Assembly: GCA_003561595.1 (NCBI GenBank)
Contig: PWWF01000094.1
Location: 1-22,745, forward strand
Reading direction: 5' to 3'
Length of the DNA stretch: 22,745 bases
Source of the DNA: Paracoccaceae bacterium
Lineage (GTDB): Bacteria > Pseudomonadota > Alphaproteobacteria > Rhodobacterales > Rhodobacteraceae
The first letter of the stretch is position 1. The number at the start of each line of letters is the position of its first letter. This document shows positions 16,880 through 22,745 of this stretch, in pieces. Both the position numbers and the translations under genes were made by a program. Below the pieces are notes generated by a model. The model saw nothing but the letters and a program-made list of their open reading frames with translations. It was not told the DNA's origin and ran no database searches.

Positions 16880-17197
16880 ATGGCGCAACTGGTCGTGGTC
16901 TATTGGCGGGATATTCCGGCGCAGGTGATCGTCGGGCGCGGGCGGCGGGCGCAGAAGGTGCAACTGTCCGAGCGATTCGAGCAGGCCATCGACCGCTGCG
17001 CGATGAAAGTGGGGGCACGGGATGCCGATGCCTACCTGGCCGAATGGCGCAAGGCCGCCCCGGTCGAGGTCGCTGGCAGTGACGAAGATGTCGCGAAAGC
17101 CACGGCAGCAGAGCTGGAAGCCGCGTATGACGAGGGCACGCTGCGCGCGCTGATCGCCAATGAGGGCTGGGCGCAGAGCCGCGTGACCGAGACCTGA
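16880..17197 (+). CDS. Small 'virulence factor' domain protein next to MetF-like gene
   Basis: This 105-residue cytoplasmic protein opens MAQLVVVYWRDIPAQVIVGRG, which I recognise as the start of the short domain labelled 'virulence factor' in protein families; that label carries no functional meaning here. The YWRDIPAQV segment and the C-terminal LRALIANEGWAQSRVTET are the distinctive parts, and the middle is helical and charged. There is no signal peptide or membrane segment. I chose the ATG at 16880 (AGGGAAAGGGG ribosome-binding region upstream) over an in-frame ATG at 16793 whose extra 29 residues look non-coding. It is the first gene of an operon with the MetF-like and methyltetrahydrofolate methyltransferase genes, which suggests a role in folate- or cobalamin-linked methyl transfer. 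Confidence 0.75.
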   Translation: MAQLVVVYWRDIPAQVIVGRGRRAQKVQLSERFEQAIDRCAMKVGARDADAYLAEWRKAAPVEVAGSDEDVAKATAAELEAAYDEGTLRALIANEGWAQSRVTET

Positions 17198-17231
17198 GCC
17201 TGTGACCCGACTGCGATTTCTGGAGAGCATC

Positions 17232-18152
17232 ATGGCGCTGTTGAACTTTCGCCGCCCCGCCCCTGCCGCGCCTGCTGGCACTGCCGCGATCGAGGCGCTG
17301 ATGCAGGGATTCTCGATCGAGGTGATGCCGCGCACAGCCGAAAAGGTCGCCGATTTCCGCAGCCTGCTGCCCGCTGGCACCCGCGTCTATATCGCGCATA
17401 TCGACGGCACGCCCATCGCCGATATGGTTGCGACCGCTGCGCGTCTGCGCGCCGAGGGGATGGAGCCGATGCCCCATTTCCCCGCCCGCATCATCGCAGA
17501 CCGGGCTGAACTGGGCGACTGGGTCGCGCGTTACACGGGCGAGGCCGATGTGCGCGAGGCGCTGATGCTTGGCGGCGGGGTCAGCCAGCCCAAGGGTGCT
17601 TATGACAATTCCATGCAATTGCTGGAAACGGGGCTGTTTGACGGGTTTCGGCGCCTGCATGTCGCGGGCCACCCCGAAGGCAACCGCGATATCGACCCGT
17701 CGGGCGGGAATGCCGTGCTGCTGGACGCGCTGCGCTGGAAGCAGAAATTTGCGCGCGCCCATGGCATCGACATGGCGATTGTCACCCAGTTCGCGTTCGA
17801 GGCCGGACCCCTTATCGACTGGACGCGCGGCCTGCGCGACGCGGGCGTCACGCTGCCGGTGCATCTGGGGCTGGCGGGGCCGGCCAAGCTGCAGACGCTG
17901 ATCAAATTCGCCATCGCCTGCGGGGTGGGGCCATCGCTGCGGGTGCTGCAGAAGCGGGCGCGCGATGTCTCGAAACTGCTGCTGCCGTTCGAGCCGACGG
18001 AACTGGCGCAGGATCTGGCCGCGCATAAGCTGACGGATCCGGATTGCGCCATCGAAGCTGTGCATTTCTTCCCGCTGGGCGGGATCGCGGCCACGGCACG
18101 ATGGACGCAGTCCTATGGTGGCGCCTCGGCCCGCCCGGCCATCCCTTCCTGA
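17232..18152 (+). CDS. MetF-like methylenetetrahydrofolate reductase
   Basis: This 306-residue TIM-barrel protein is of the 5,10-methylenetetrahydrofolate reductase superfamily, which supplies 5-methyltetrahydrofolate for methionine synthesis. It is divergent from enterobacterial MetF. Supporting segments are IEVMPRTAEKV near the N-terminus (the usual E of the first strand), HIDGTPIADMVATAARL in place of the family's HxTxRD-type region, and LHVAGHPEGNRDI, which matches the conserved A-x-x-P-E-G-H motif. GLAGPAKLQTLIKFAIACGVG fits the late barrel strands. I chose the ATG at 17232 (GGAGAG five bases upstream) over the GTG at 17202. It sits 34 bases after the small protein gene and 15 bases before the methyltransferase gene, so the three form one operon. 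Confidence 0.8.
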   Translation: MALLNFRRPAPAAPAGTAAIEALMQGFSIEVMPRTAEKVADFRSLLPAGTRVYIAHIDGTPIADMVATAARLRAEGMEPMPHFPARIIADRAELGDWVARYTGEADVREALMLGGGVSQPKGAYDNSMQLLETGLFDGFRRLHVAGHPEGNRDIDPSGGNAVLLDALRWKQKFARAHGIDMAIVTQFAFEAGPLIDWTRGLRDAGVTLPVHLGLAGPAKLQTLIKFAIACGVGPSLRVLQKRARDVSKLLLPFEPTELAQDLAAHKLTDPDCAIEAVHFFPLGGIAATARWTQSYGGASARPAIPS

Positions 18153-18167
18153 ACCCCCGGAGAAATC

Positions 18168-19160
18168 ATGACCCGCACTGTCATCGAATCGGCCAGCAAG
18201 ACGGTCGTCATCGGCTTTGATGAGCCTTTCTGCGTCATTGGCGAGCGTATCAACCCCACGGGGCGCAAGAAGCTGGCCGCCGAGCTGGAGGCGGGCGATT
18301 TCTCGACCGTCGAGCGGGACGCGCTGGAACAGGTGGCCTGCGGGGCGATGGTGCTGGATATCAATTCGGGCGCGGTGTTCTCCAACAAGATGGCCGAGGA
18401 CCCGCGCTATGCCGACAACAATTTTGTCGAACCGCCCCTGATGCGCGAGCTCTGCGCGCGGGTGCAGGCGCTGGTGGATGTGCCGCTCTGCATCGACAGC
18501 TCGGTGCCCGAAGCGCTGAAGGCGGGGCTGGAGGCGACATCAGGCCGCCCGCTTCTGAACTCGGTGACGGGCGAGGAAGAGCGGCTGGAGGCGATCCTGC
18601 CGCTGGTCAGGAAATACAATGTGCCGGTGGTGGCGATCTCGAATGACGATACCGGCATTTCCGAGGATCCGGATGTGCGCTTTGCCGTGGCGAAAAAGAT
18701 TGTCGAGCGCGCGGCGGATCATGGCATCCCGGCGCATGACATCGTGGTGGACCCGCTGGTCATGCCCATCGGGGCAATGGCGACGGCGGGGCATCAGGTG
18801 TTTACGCTGGTCCGCCGCCTGCGGGATGAGTTGGGCGTGAACACGACCTGCGGGGCGTCGAATATCAGTTTCGGCCTGCCCAACCGGCACGGCGTGAACG
18901 CGGCCTTTCTGCCCATGGCCATCGGCGCAGGCATGACCAGTGCGATCATGAACCCGGTCCGCGCGGTCGAGATGGAGGCCATTCGCGCCGCCAACCTGTT
19001 GATGAATCACGACCCCAATGGCGGGGCATGGATCGGGCTGGCCAAGGTCCTTGAGGGGATGAAGACCAGCGGCGCAAGCTTTGCCGATGCCTCGCGCGCC
19101 GCACATGAGGCGGGCGCGCGCACAGGCGGGCGCCGCGGAGGCCGCCGCGCCCGCGGCTGA
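18168..19160 (+). CDS. Methyltetrahydrofolate-binding methyltransferase (split methionine synthase pterin module)
   Basis: This 330-residue protein has a pterin-binding TIM barrel like the second domain of MetH and the corrinoid protein methyltransferase AcsE. Seen motifs are GERINPTG (25-32), VLDINSG with D64 and N66, PLCIDSS, an N-S-V-T-G-E-E segment, AISNDDTGI, VDPLVMPIG and TTCGASNISFGLPNR. It should move the methyl group of 5-methyltetrahydrofolate to cob(I)alamin on a partner protein. No homocysteine, B12-binding or reactivation domain is present, so those must be separate proteins outside the window. I read it as part of the split MetH known in Rhodobacterales. The C-terminal 15 residues are strikingly Arg/Gly rich (GARTGGRRGGRRARG). 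The ATG follows a GGAG ribosome-binding site. Confidence 0.85.
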   Translation: MTRTVIESASKTVVIGFDEPFCVIGERINPTGRKKLAAELEAGDFSTVERDALEQVACGAMVLDINSGAVFSNKMAEDPRYADNNFVEPPLMRELCARVQALVDVPLCIDSSVPEALKAGLEATSGRPLLNSVTGEEERLEAILPLVRKYNVPVVAISNDDTGISEDPDVRFAVAKKIVERAADHGIPAHDIVVDPLVMPIGAMATAGHQVFTLVRRLRDELGVNTTCGASNISFGLPNRHGVNAAFLPMAIGAGMTSAIMNPVRAVEMEAIRAANLLMNHDPNGGAWIGLAKVLEGMKTSGASFADASRAAHEAGARTGGRRGGRRARG

Positions 19161-19197
19161 GCGCAGGTCGTCACGCCGCGGATACTGTGGCGACACG

Positions 19198-20217
19198 CTA
19201 CCCGGGCGCGCGCGCGGTGGAATGGCGCACAACCATCGTGACCGGCAAGGCAATGCGCGCCGCCGGGCCAGTGTTTTCACCGCGCAGGCGTTGCAGCAAG
19301 AGGGCGGCCGCCTCGGTCCCGATATTTGCCGCCGGGATATCGACCGTGGTCAGCGAGGGCGACAGATGCGCGGCCACATCGACATTGTCGATCCCCGCAA
19401 TCGACAGCGCATCCGGCACCGCGATGCCGCGCCCTTGCGCTTCGAACAACGCCCCGATGGCCAGCAGATCCGCCGTGCCGATGATCGCCGTGGGGCGGGG
19501 CAGCATCTGCAACAGGGTCATGCATCCGGCGCGGCCCGCGCTGATGGTCAGGGGCTGTTCGCTGATCTTGGTGCGCGCAAGCGTCAGCCCGTCCTTTTCC
19601 AGTGCGGCGCGTATGCCTTCGACCCGCGCGCTCTGGCGGTCATTGTTCAGCAGATGCCCGCAGATCACGCCGATATTGCGATGCCCGATATCGACCAGAT
19701 GGCGCGCGGCCAGATAGCCCGCCTGATGATTGTCCACGGTCACGCGGTCATGATCGGCGCTGCCTTCCCATAGCTGCACGATCGGTACCCGGGCCGCTTT
19801 CAGCACCGCCAGCGCTGATGGCGCGCGCTTGGCCCCCACGACGATCAGCCCGTCCACACCATGCGACACAAGCTGCGCCAGCGCCGCAGTTTCGCTGGCC
19901 GCGTCATATTCATGCGAGGCGATGAGCAGCTGAAACCCGTTGGCGGCAAAGCTGCGCTGCATTTCCTGCAGCGTTGACGAGAAGATGGGCGAGTTCAGCG
20001 TGGGCACGACAACGCCGATGGTTTCGGACTGGCCCGAGGCCAGCGCCCGCGCCCGGCGATTGGGGACATAGCCCAGCCGCGCGGCAACCTCCCTGATCCG
20101 CTCCAGCGTTTGGGGCTGCACCAGTTCCGGCTGCGACATGGCGCGCGACACGGTCGCGATGGAACTGCCCGATTCGCGCGCGACGTCATTCAGGGTCGGC
20201 TTTTGATGGCGCGGCAT
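19198..20217 (-). CDS. LacI-family transcriptional regulator
   Basis: This 339-residue repressor has an N-terminal LacI helix-turn-helix at about residues 8-27 (TLNDVARESGSSIATVSRAM) and the hinge helix PNRRARALASGQ that inserts into the minor groove. The remaining residues form a periplasmic-binding-protein-like effector domain beginning ETIGVVVPTLNSPIF, with the usual DGLIVVG, DNHQAGYLAARHL and GHRNIGVI blocks. It is transcribed divergently from the ABC transporter operon, with a matching LacI-type operator in the intergenic region, so it probably controls that operon. Effectors for this family are most often sugars or nucleosides. The gene is convergent with the methyltransferase gene, only 37 bases apart. 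Confidence 0.93.
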   Translation of the reverse strand: MPRHQKPTLNDVARESGSSIATVSRAMSQPELVQPQTLERIREVAARLGYVPNRRARALASGQSETIGVVVPTLNSPIFSSTLQEMQRSFAANGFQLLIASHEYDAASETAALAQLVSHGVDGLIVVGAKRAPSALAVLKAARVPIVQLWEGSADHDRVTVDNHQAGYLAARHLVDIGHRNIGVICGHLLNNDRQSARVEGIRAALEKDGLTLARTKISEQPLTISAGRAGCMTLLQMLPRPTAIIGTADLLAIGALFEAQGRGIAVPDALSIAGIDNVDVAAHLSPSLTTVDIPAANIGTEAAALLLQRLRGENTGPAARIALPVTMVVRHSTARAPG

Positions 20218-20231
20218 TTTTCATTTCCCCA

Positions 20232-20243
20232 TGAAAATTTACA
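20232..20243. promoter_or_regulatory. Possible second, shortened LacI-type site near the repressor gene
   Basis: TGAAAATTTACA carries the same outer half-sites (TGAAA and TTTACA) as the full operator but lacks two central bases including the CpG. On the minus strand it lies just after a TATGAT -10 candidate (20248-20253) whose -35, TTGCGC, is 19 bases away, so it could mediate weak autoregulation. A TTTTCAT / ATGAAAA repeat (20218-20224, 20231-20237) overlaps it. Confidence 0.25.
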
Positions 20244-20304
20244 TCGGATCATATCTTTTCATTAAAGCGAGAGCGCAAAAAAACAATGGGTGCAACAAAA
20301 ATTC

Positions 20305-20330
20305 TTGACAGATCGTTGATCACTATGAAA
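20305..20330 (+). promoter_or_regulatory. Candidate promoter of the NitT/TauT-type transporter operon
   Basis: A perfect TTGACA -35 hexamer lies at 20305-20310. The only -10-like sequence close by is TATGAA at 20325-20330, at a short 14-base spacing, so the -10 is uncertain. Either way the LacI operator would overlap or directly follow the core promoter, consistent with repression by steric block. Confidence 0.4.
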
Positions 20331-20339
20331 GCGTTTACA
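20326..20339. promoter_or_regulatory. LacI-family operator (perfect 14-base palindrome class)
   Basis: TGAAAGCGTTTACA fits the LacI/GalR operator consensus TGWAARCGYTTWCA at every position, with the central CpG into which the hinge-helix leucine of the family inserts. It lies 33 bases upstream of the first permease start and 109 bases from the repressor start, and is the expected target of the adjacent LacI-type protein. Confidence 0.75.
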
Positions 20340-20371
20340 TCACGGAGGGTCCAGGGCGGGGAGGCGTTGGG

Positions 20372-21154
20372 GTGCCACGCAGAGTTTCGATAGGATTCGC
20401 GACAATTCTGGTTGTCTGCTTCCTGTGGCTGATGGCCACGACAGTGCTGGGGCTGATCCCGTCGGGGCGCTTTCCATCGCCTGCCGAAACCTGGTCCGCG
20501 CTGGTCCATGTGTCGGGGCGCGGCTATGGCGGCGGCGATCTGGCGCTGCATGTCTATAACTCGTTGCGCCTTGTGGTCATGGGCTTTCTGTTTGCCATCG
20601 CAACCGGCGTGCCACTGGGTCTGCTGATGGGCTGGAGCCGCCGGGCCGAAGCCTTCATCAACCCGATTTTCCTGATCATCCGTCCGATCCCGCCGCTGGC
20701 CTGGATTCCGCTGGCGATCCTGTGGCTGGGGCTGGGCGATGCCGCAAAGATCATGGTGATCTGGTTCTCCGCCTTCGTGCCTTCGGTGATCAACACCTTT
20801 GCGGGGGTGCGCAATATCGACCGGCCCGTGCTGGAAGCGGCCTATATGCTGGGCATGCCCAAAATCCGCTTTGTGACCGAGGTGCTGATCCCCGGTGCCA
20901 GCCCGATGATCTTCACGGGTCTGCGCCTGTCGCTGCAGGCGTCCTGGACCACGCTGGTCGCCGCCGAACTGGTGGGGGCGTTCTACGGGATCGGCCGGGT
21001 GCTGAATGTCGCACAGCAGGACCTGTATCCCGGCATGATCCTGGTCGGCATGGTCACGGTGGCGATCCTCGGTTGGGGGACGACGCGGGTGCTCGGACTG
21101 GCCGAGGCGCGCGCGCTGCGCTGGAACACTGCCGCTCTGGCCGCGAAAGGGTGA
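20372..21154 (+). CDS. ABC transporter permease, NitT/TauT (SsuC-like) type, first of two
   Basis: This 260-residue inner-membrane permease has about six hydrophobic segments. Typical class features are GRFPSPAETWSAL after the first span, N-S-L-R-L-V-V-M-G-F, PLGLLMGWS, IRPIPPLAWIPLAILWLGLGD and the EAA loop EAAYMLGMPKIRFVTEVLIPGASP. This matches SsuC, TauC, NrtB and ThiX-like permeases, whose known substrates include sulfonates, nitrate, bicarbonate and pyrimidine precursors. The start is a GTG at 20372 with a GGGGAGG ribosome-binding site 7 bases upstream. It is the first gene of the operon under the LacI operator and is followed four bases later by a second, different permease. Confidence 0.87.
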   Translation: MPRRVSIGFATILVVCFLWLMATTVLGLIPSGRFPSPAETWSALVHVSGRGYGGGDLALHVYNSLRLVVMGFLFAIATGVPLGLLMGWSRRAEAFINPIFLIIRPIPPLAWIPLAILWLGLGDAAKIMVIWFSAFVPSVINTFAGVRNIDRPVLEAAYMLGMPKIRFVTEVLIPGASPMIFTGLRLSLQASWTTLVAAELVGAFYGIGRVLNVAQQDLYPGMILVGMVTVAILGWGTTRVLGLAEARALRWNTAALAAKG

Positions 21155-21158
21155 CGCG

Positions 21159-21944
21159 ATGAACCGTCAGATCAGCCTTCTTCAATCCATCGTTCTCGGT
21201 TTTCTGGGCCTCGCCTGTTTCCTCGGGTTCTGGCAGGGCATGTCGATGAGCGGGCTTGTCTCGAACATCTTTCTGCCTTCGCCTCTCGAGGTCTATGAGC
21301 GCTTCACGACCCTGATCGAACGCCGCTTTGCCGGCGCGACCCTGCCGGGCCATCTGGCCGCAAGCTTCATGCGGTTCGCCTATGGCTTTCTGCTGGCCGC
21401 CCTGATCGGCATTCCGCTGGGGCTGCTGATGGGCTGGTATCAGTTGCTCGATGAAATCGTCTCGCCCCTGTTCGACGCGCTGCGCTTTGTGGCCCCGATT
21501 GCCTGGGTGCCCTTTGCCGCGCTGTGGTTCGGCACCGGGATCGGCGGGCCGATCATGATCATCTTTGCGGGGGCCTTTCCGCCCTGTGTGATCAATGCCT
21601 ATCGCGGCGCGAAATTCGTTGATCCGCGCCTGATCGAGGCTGCGAACATGCTGGGCACGCCGTCGCGCCGGGTCATCATGGAGGTGCTGCTGCCCTCTTC
21701 GATCCCGTCCATCATCTCGGGGCTGCGGGTCTCGGCCGGGCTGGGCTGGCAGTCGCTTGTAGGCGCAGAGCTGATCGTCGCCTCGGCGGGCGTGGGCTAC
21801 ATGATGGTGCAGGGGCAGGCGAATATCCAGACACATACCGTGATGGCCGGGATGGTCGCCATCGGGCTTGTCGGGCTCGCGCTCGATTCCGCGCTGCGCG
21901 GGGCAGAGCGCGTCATCCAGAAGCGCCGCGGGCTGGAACAGTGA
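21159..21944 (+). CDS. ABC transporter permease, NitT/TauT (SsuC-like) type, second of two
   Basis: This 261-residue permease has the same architecture as its upstream neighbour but a clearly different sequence. Features seen are IFLPSPLEVYERF, PLGLLMGWYQLLDE, the LRFVAPIAWVPFAALWFGTG span and the EAA loop EAANMLGTPSRRVIMEVLLPSSIPSI. The last span is VMAGMVAIGLVGLALDS. It starts four bases after the first permease stops, so the two are made together and probably form a heterodimeric channel, whereas many NitT/TauT systems use one permease twice. Its stop is 27 bases before the ATPase gene. The substrate is unknown. Confidence 0.87.
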   Translation: MNRQISLLQSIVLGFLGLACFLGFWQGMSMSGLVSNIFLPSPLEVYERFTTLIERRFAGATLPGHLAASFMRFAYGFLLAALIGIPLGLLMGWYQLLDEIVSPLFDALRFVAPIAWVPFAALWFGTGIGGPIMIIFAGAFPPCVINAYRGAKFVDPRLIEAANMLGTPSRRVIMEVLLPSSIPSIISGLRVSAGLGWQSLVGAELIVASAGVGYMMVQGQANIQTHTVMAGMVAIGLVGLALDSALRGAERVIQKRRGLEQ

Positions 21945-21971
21945 CACAAGGGTAAACGGGGAGAAGCGGTC

Positions 21972-22745
21972 ATGGGTGTGATCCAGTTCAAGGATGTCGG
22001 CAAGATTTTCGGGCCGCGCGACAAGGGGTTCGTGGCGCTGAAAGACATCGATCTTGAAATCCGCGACAAGGAATTCATGGCCATTGTCGGCCCCTCGGGC
22101 TGCGGCAAGACCACCTGCCTGCGCATGGTGGCCGGGTTCGAGGATGCAACCGACGGCACTGTGTCGGTTGATGGCACGCCCATCAAGCGCCCCGGCCCCG
22201 ACCGCGCCGTGGTGTTCCAGCAATTCGCGCTGTTTCCGTGGAAAAGCGTCTACGACAATATCGACCTCGGCTTGCGCAATCTCAATGTCAGTTCGTCGGA
22301 ACGCAAGAAGCGGATCGAGGCAATCCTGAACCTGATGAACCTGACGCAATACGCAAAGCACTTTCCGCACCAGTTGTCAGGCGGCATGCAGCAGCGCGTG
22401 GCGATTGCCCGCGCCTATGTGCTGGACCCCGATGTGCTGCTGATGGACGAACCGTTCGGCGCGCTCGACGCGCAGACCCGCGTCGTGATGCAGGAGGAAC
22501 TGGTGCGGCTGGCGCGCAAGAACCCGCGCACGGTGCTGTTCATCACCCATGCGGTGGAAGAGGCCGTCTATCTGGCCGACCGCGTGGCGATCATGACCCG
22601 CGCGCCGGGCCAGATCAAGGAAGTGCTGGATGTCGCCTCGATCCGCAATGCCGAGAACTGGGACAGCCACGAGAAGATCGAGGATGTGATGGACCTCGAA
22701 AGCTTCGTGCATCTGCGCACGCATATCTGGCGCAGCCTGCGCGAG
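21972..22745 (+). CDS. ABC transporter ATPase, NitT/TauT (SsuB-like) type (3' end cut by window)
   Basis: The 258 visible residues include a complete nucleotide-binding domain: Walker A GPSGCGKTT (40-48), Q-loop FQQFALFPW (82-90), signature LSGGMQQR (135-142), Walker B VLLMDEP (155-161) followed by FGALD, and switch H193 in ITHAVEEA. FQQ-x-LFPW and DEPFGALDAQTR are hallmarks of the SsuB/TauB/NrtD group. Reading is still open at the last base, in a C-terminal tail that is about where relatives end. The ATG at 21972 is preceded by GGGGAGAAGCGG. It is the third gene of the transporter operon; no binding protein is seen before the window ends, so one is expected downstream. Confidence 0.92.
   Translation, partial: MGVIQFKDVGKIFGPRDKGFVALKDIDLEIRDKEFMAIVGPSGCGKTTCLRMVAGFEDATDGTVSVDGTPIKRPGPDRAVVFQQFALFPWKSVYDNIDLGLRNLNVSSSERKKRIEAILNLMNLTQYAKHFPHQLSGGMQQRVAIARAYVLDPDVLLMDEPFGALDAQTRVVMQEELVRLARKNPRTVLFITHAVEEAVYLADRVAIMTRAPGQIKEVLDVASIRNAENWDSHEKIEDVMDLESFVHLRTHIWRSLRE

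Noticed and set aside
15552-18065. An 837-codon open frame on the minus strand extending the Ppx/GppA gene far upstream
   Set aside because: The upstream 457 codons run antisense to the MetF-like and small-protein genes, are low-complexity and Arg/Gln-rich, and precede a good ribosome-binding site and promoter for the ATG at 16694. It is a shadow frame caused by GC-rich codon bias.
21054-22370. Long minus-strand open frame opposite the second permease and ATPase
   Set aside because: It lies antisense to three intact transporter genes and its sequence is Arg/His/Gln-rich without motifs.
1-22745. CRISPR arrays, insertion sequences, prophage, tRNA or rRNA genes, toxin-antitoxin or defence islands
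   Set aside because: I saw no spaced direct repeats, transposase or integrase genes, tRNA-like cloverleaf or known defence genes, and base composition and codon use look even across the window.

Overview
The window is GC-rich, densely packed chromosomal DNA. Its gene content suggests an alphaproteobacterium of the Rhodobacterales (Rhodobacter/Roseobacter relatives). The pointers are a DNA polymerase IV with an N-terminal zinc-finger-like extension, a carboxypeptidase with a SPOR tail, a stand-alone methyltetrahydrofolate-binding methyltransferase beside a MetF-like protein and a small 'virulence factor' domain protein, and several solute ABC transporters. The assignment rests on recognition only, not on a database search. 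No tRNA, rRNA, CRISPR array, insertion sequence or prophage was seen, and no gene-free stretch exceeds 300 bases.

Left part (1-5076): the 3' end of a ugp operon on the plus strand (ugpE fragment, ugpC, ugpQ) for uptake of glycerol-3-phosphate or glycerophosphodiesters and their hydrolysis. It converges on a minus-strand operon for a polar amino acid ABC transporter, in the order binding protein, permease, ATPase.

Middle part (5205-13834): housekeeping genes. On the minus strand are dinB, a D-Ala-D-Ala carboxypeptidase with a long acidic linker and SPOR domain, and a HAD hydrolase. On the plus strand are clpS, an RsmC-like rRNA methyltransferase, and an SDR-family protein that lacks the catalytic lysine and overlaps the methyltransferase by 4 bases. 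The SDR gene is convergent with a GntP-family permease, whose leader holds two mutually exclusive inverted repeats. The permease diverges from aroQ.

Right-middle part (13959-19160): a minus-strand operon of ppx/gppA, rlmE and a membrane-anchored alpha/beta hydrolase. From a shared intergenic region a plus-strand operon diverges: the small 'virulence factor' domain protein, a MetF-like reductase and a methyltetrahydrofolate-binding methyltransferase. I read the last as the pterin module of a split, cobalamin-dependent methionine synthase; the B12-binding and homocysteine modules are not in the window.

Right end (19198-22745): a LacI-family repressor diverges from an ABC transporter of NitT/TauT (SsuBC-like) architecture with two different permeases and an ATPase cut by the window end. 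A perfect LacI-type operator lies in the promoter region. LacI regulators usually sense sugars or nucleosides, so the pairing with this transporter class and the unknown substrate make it one of the more interesting loci.
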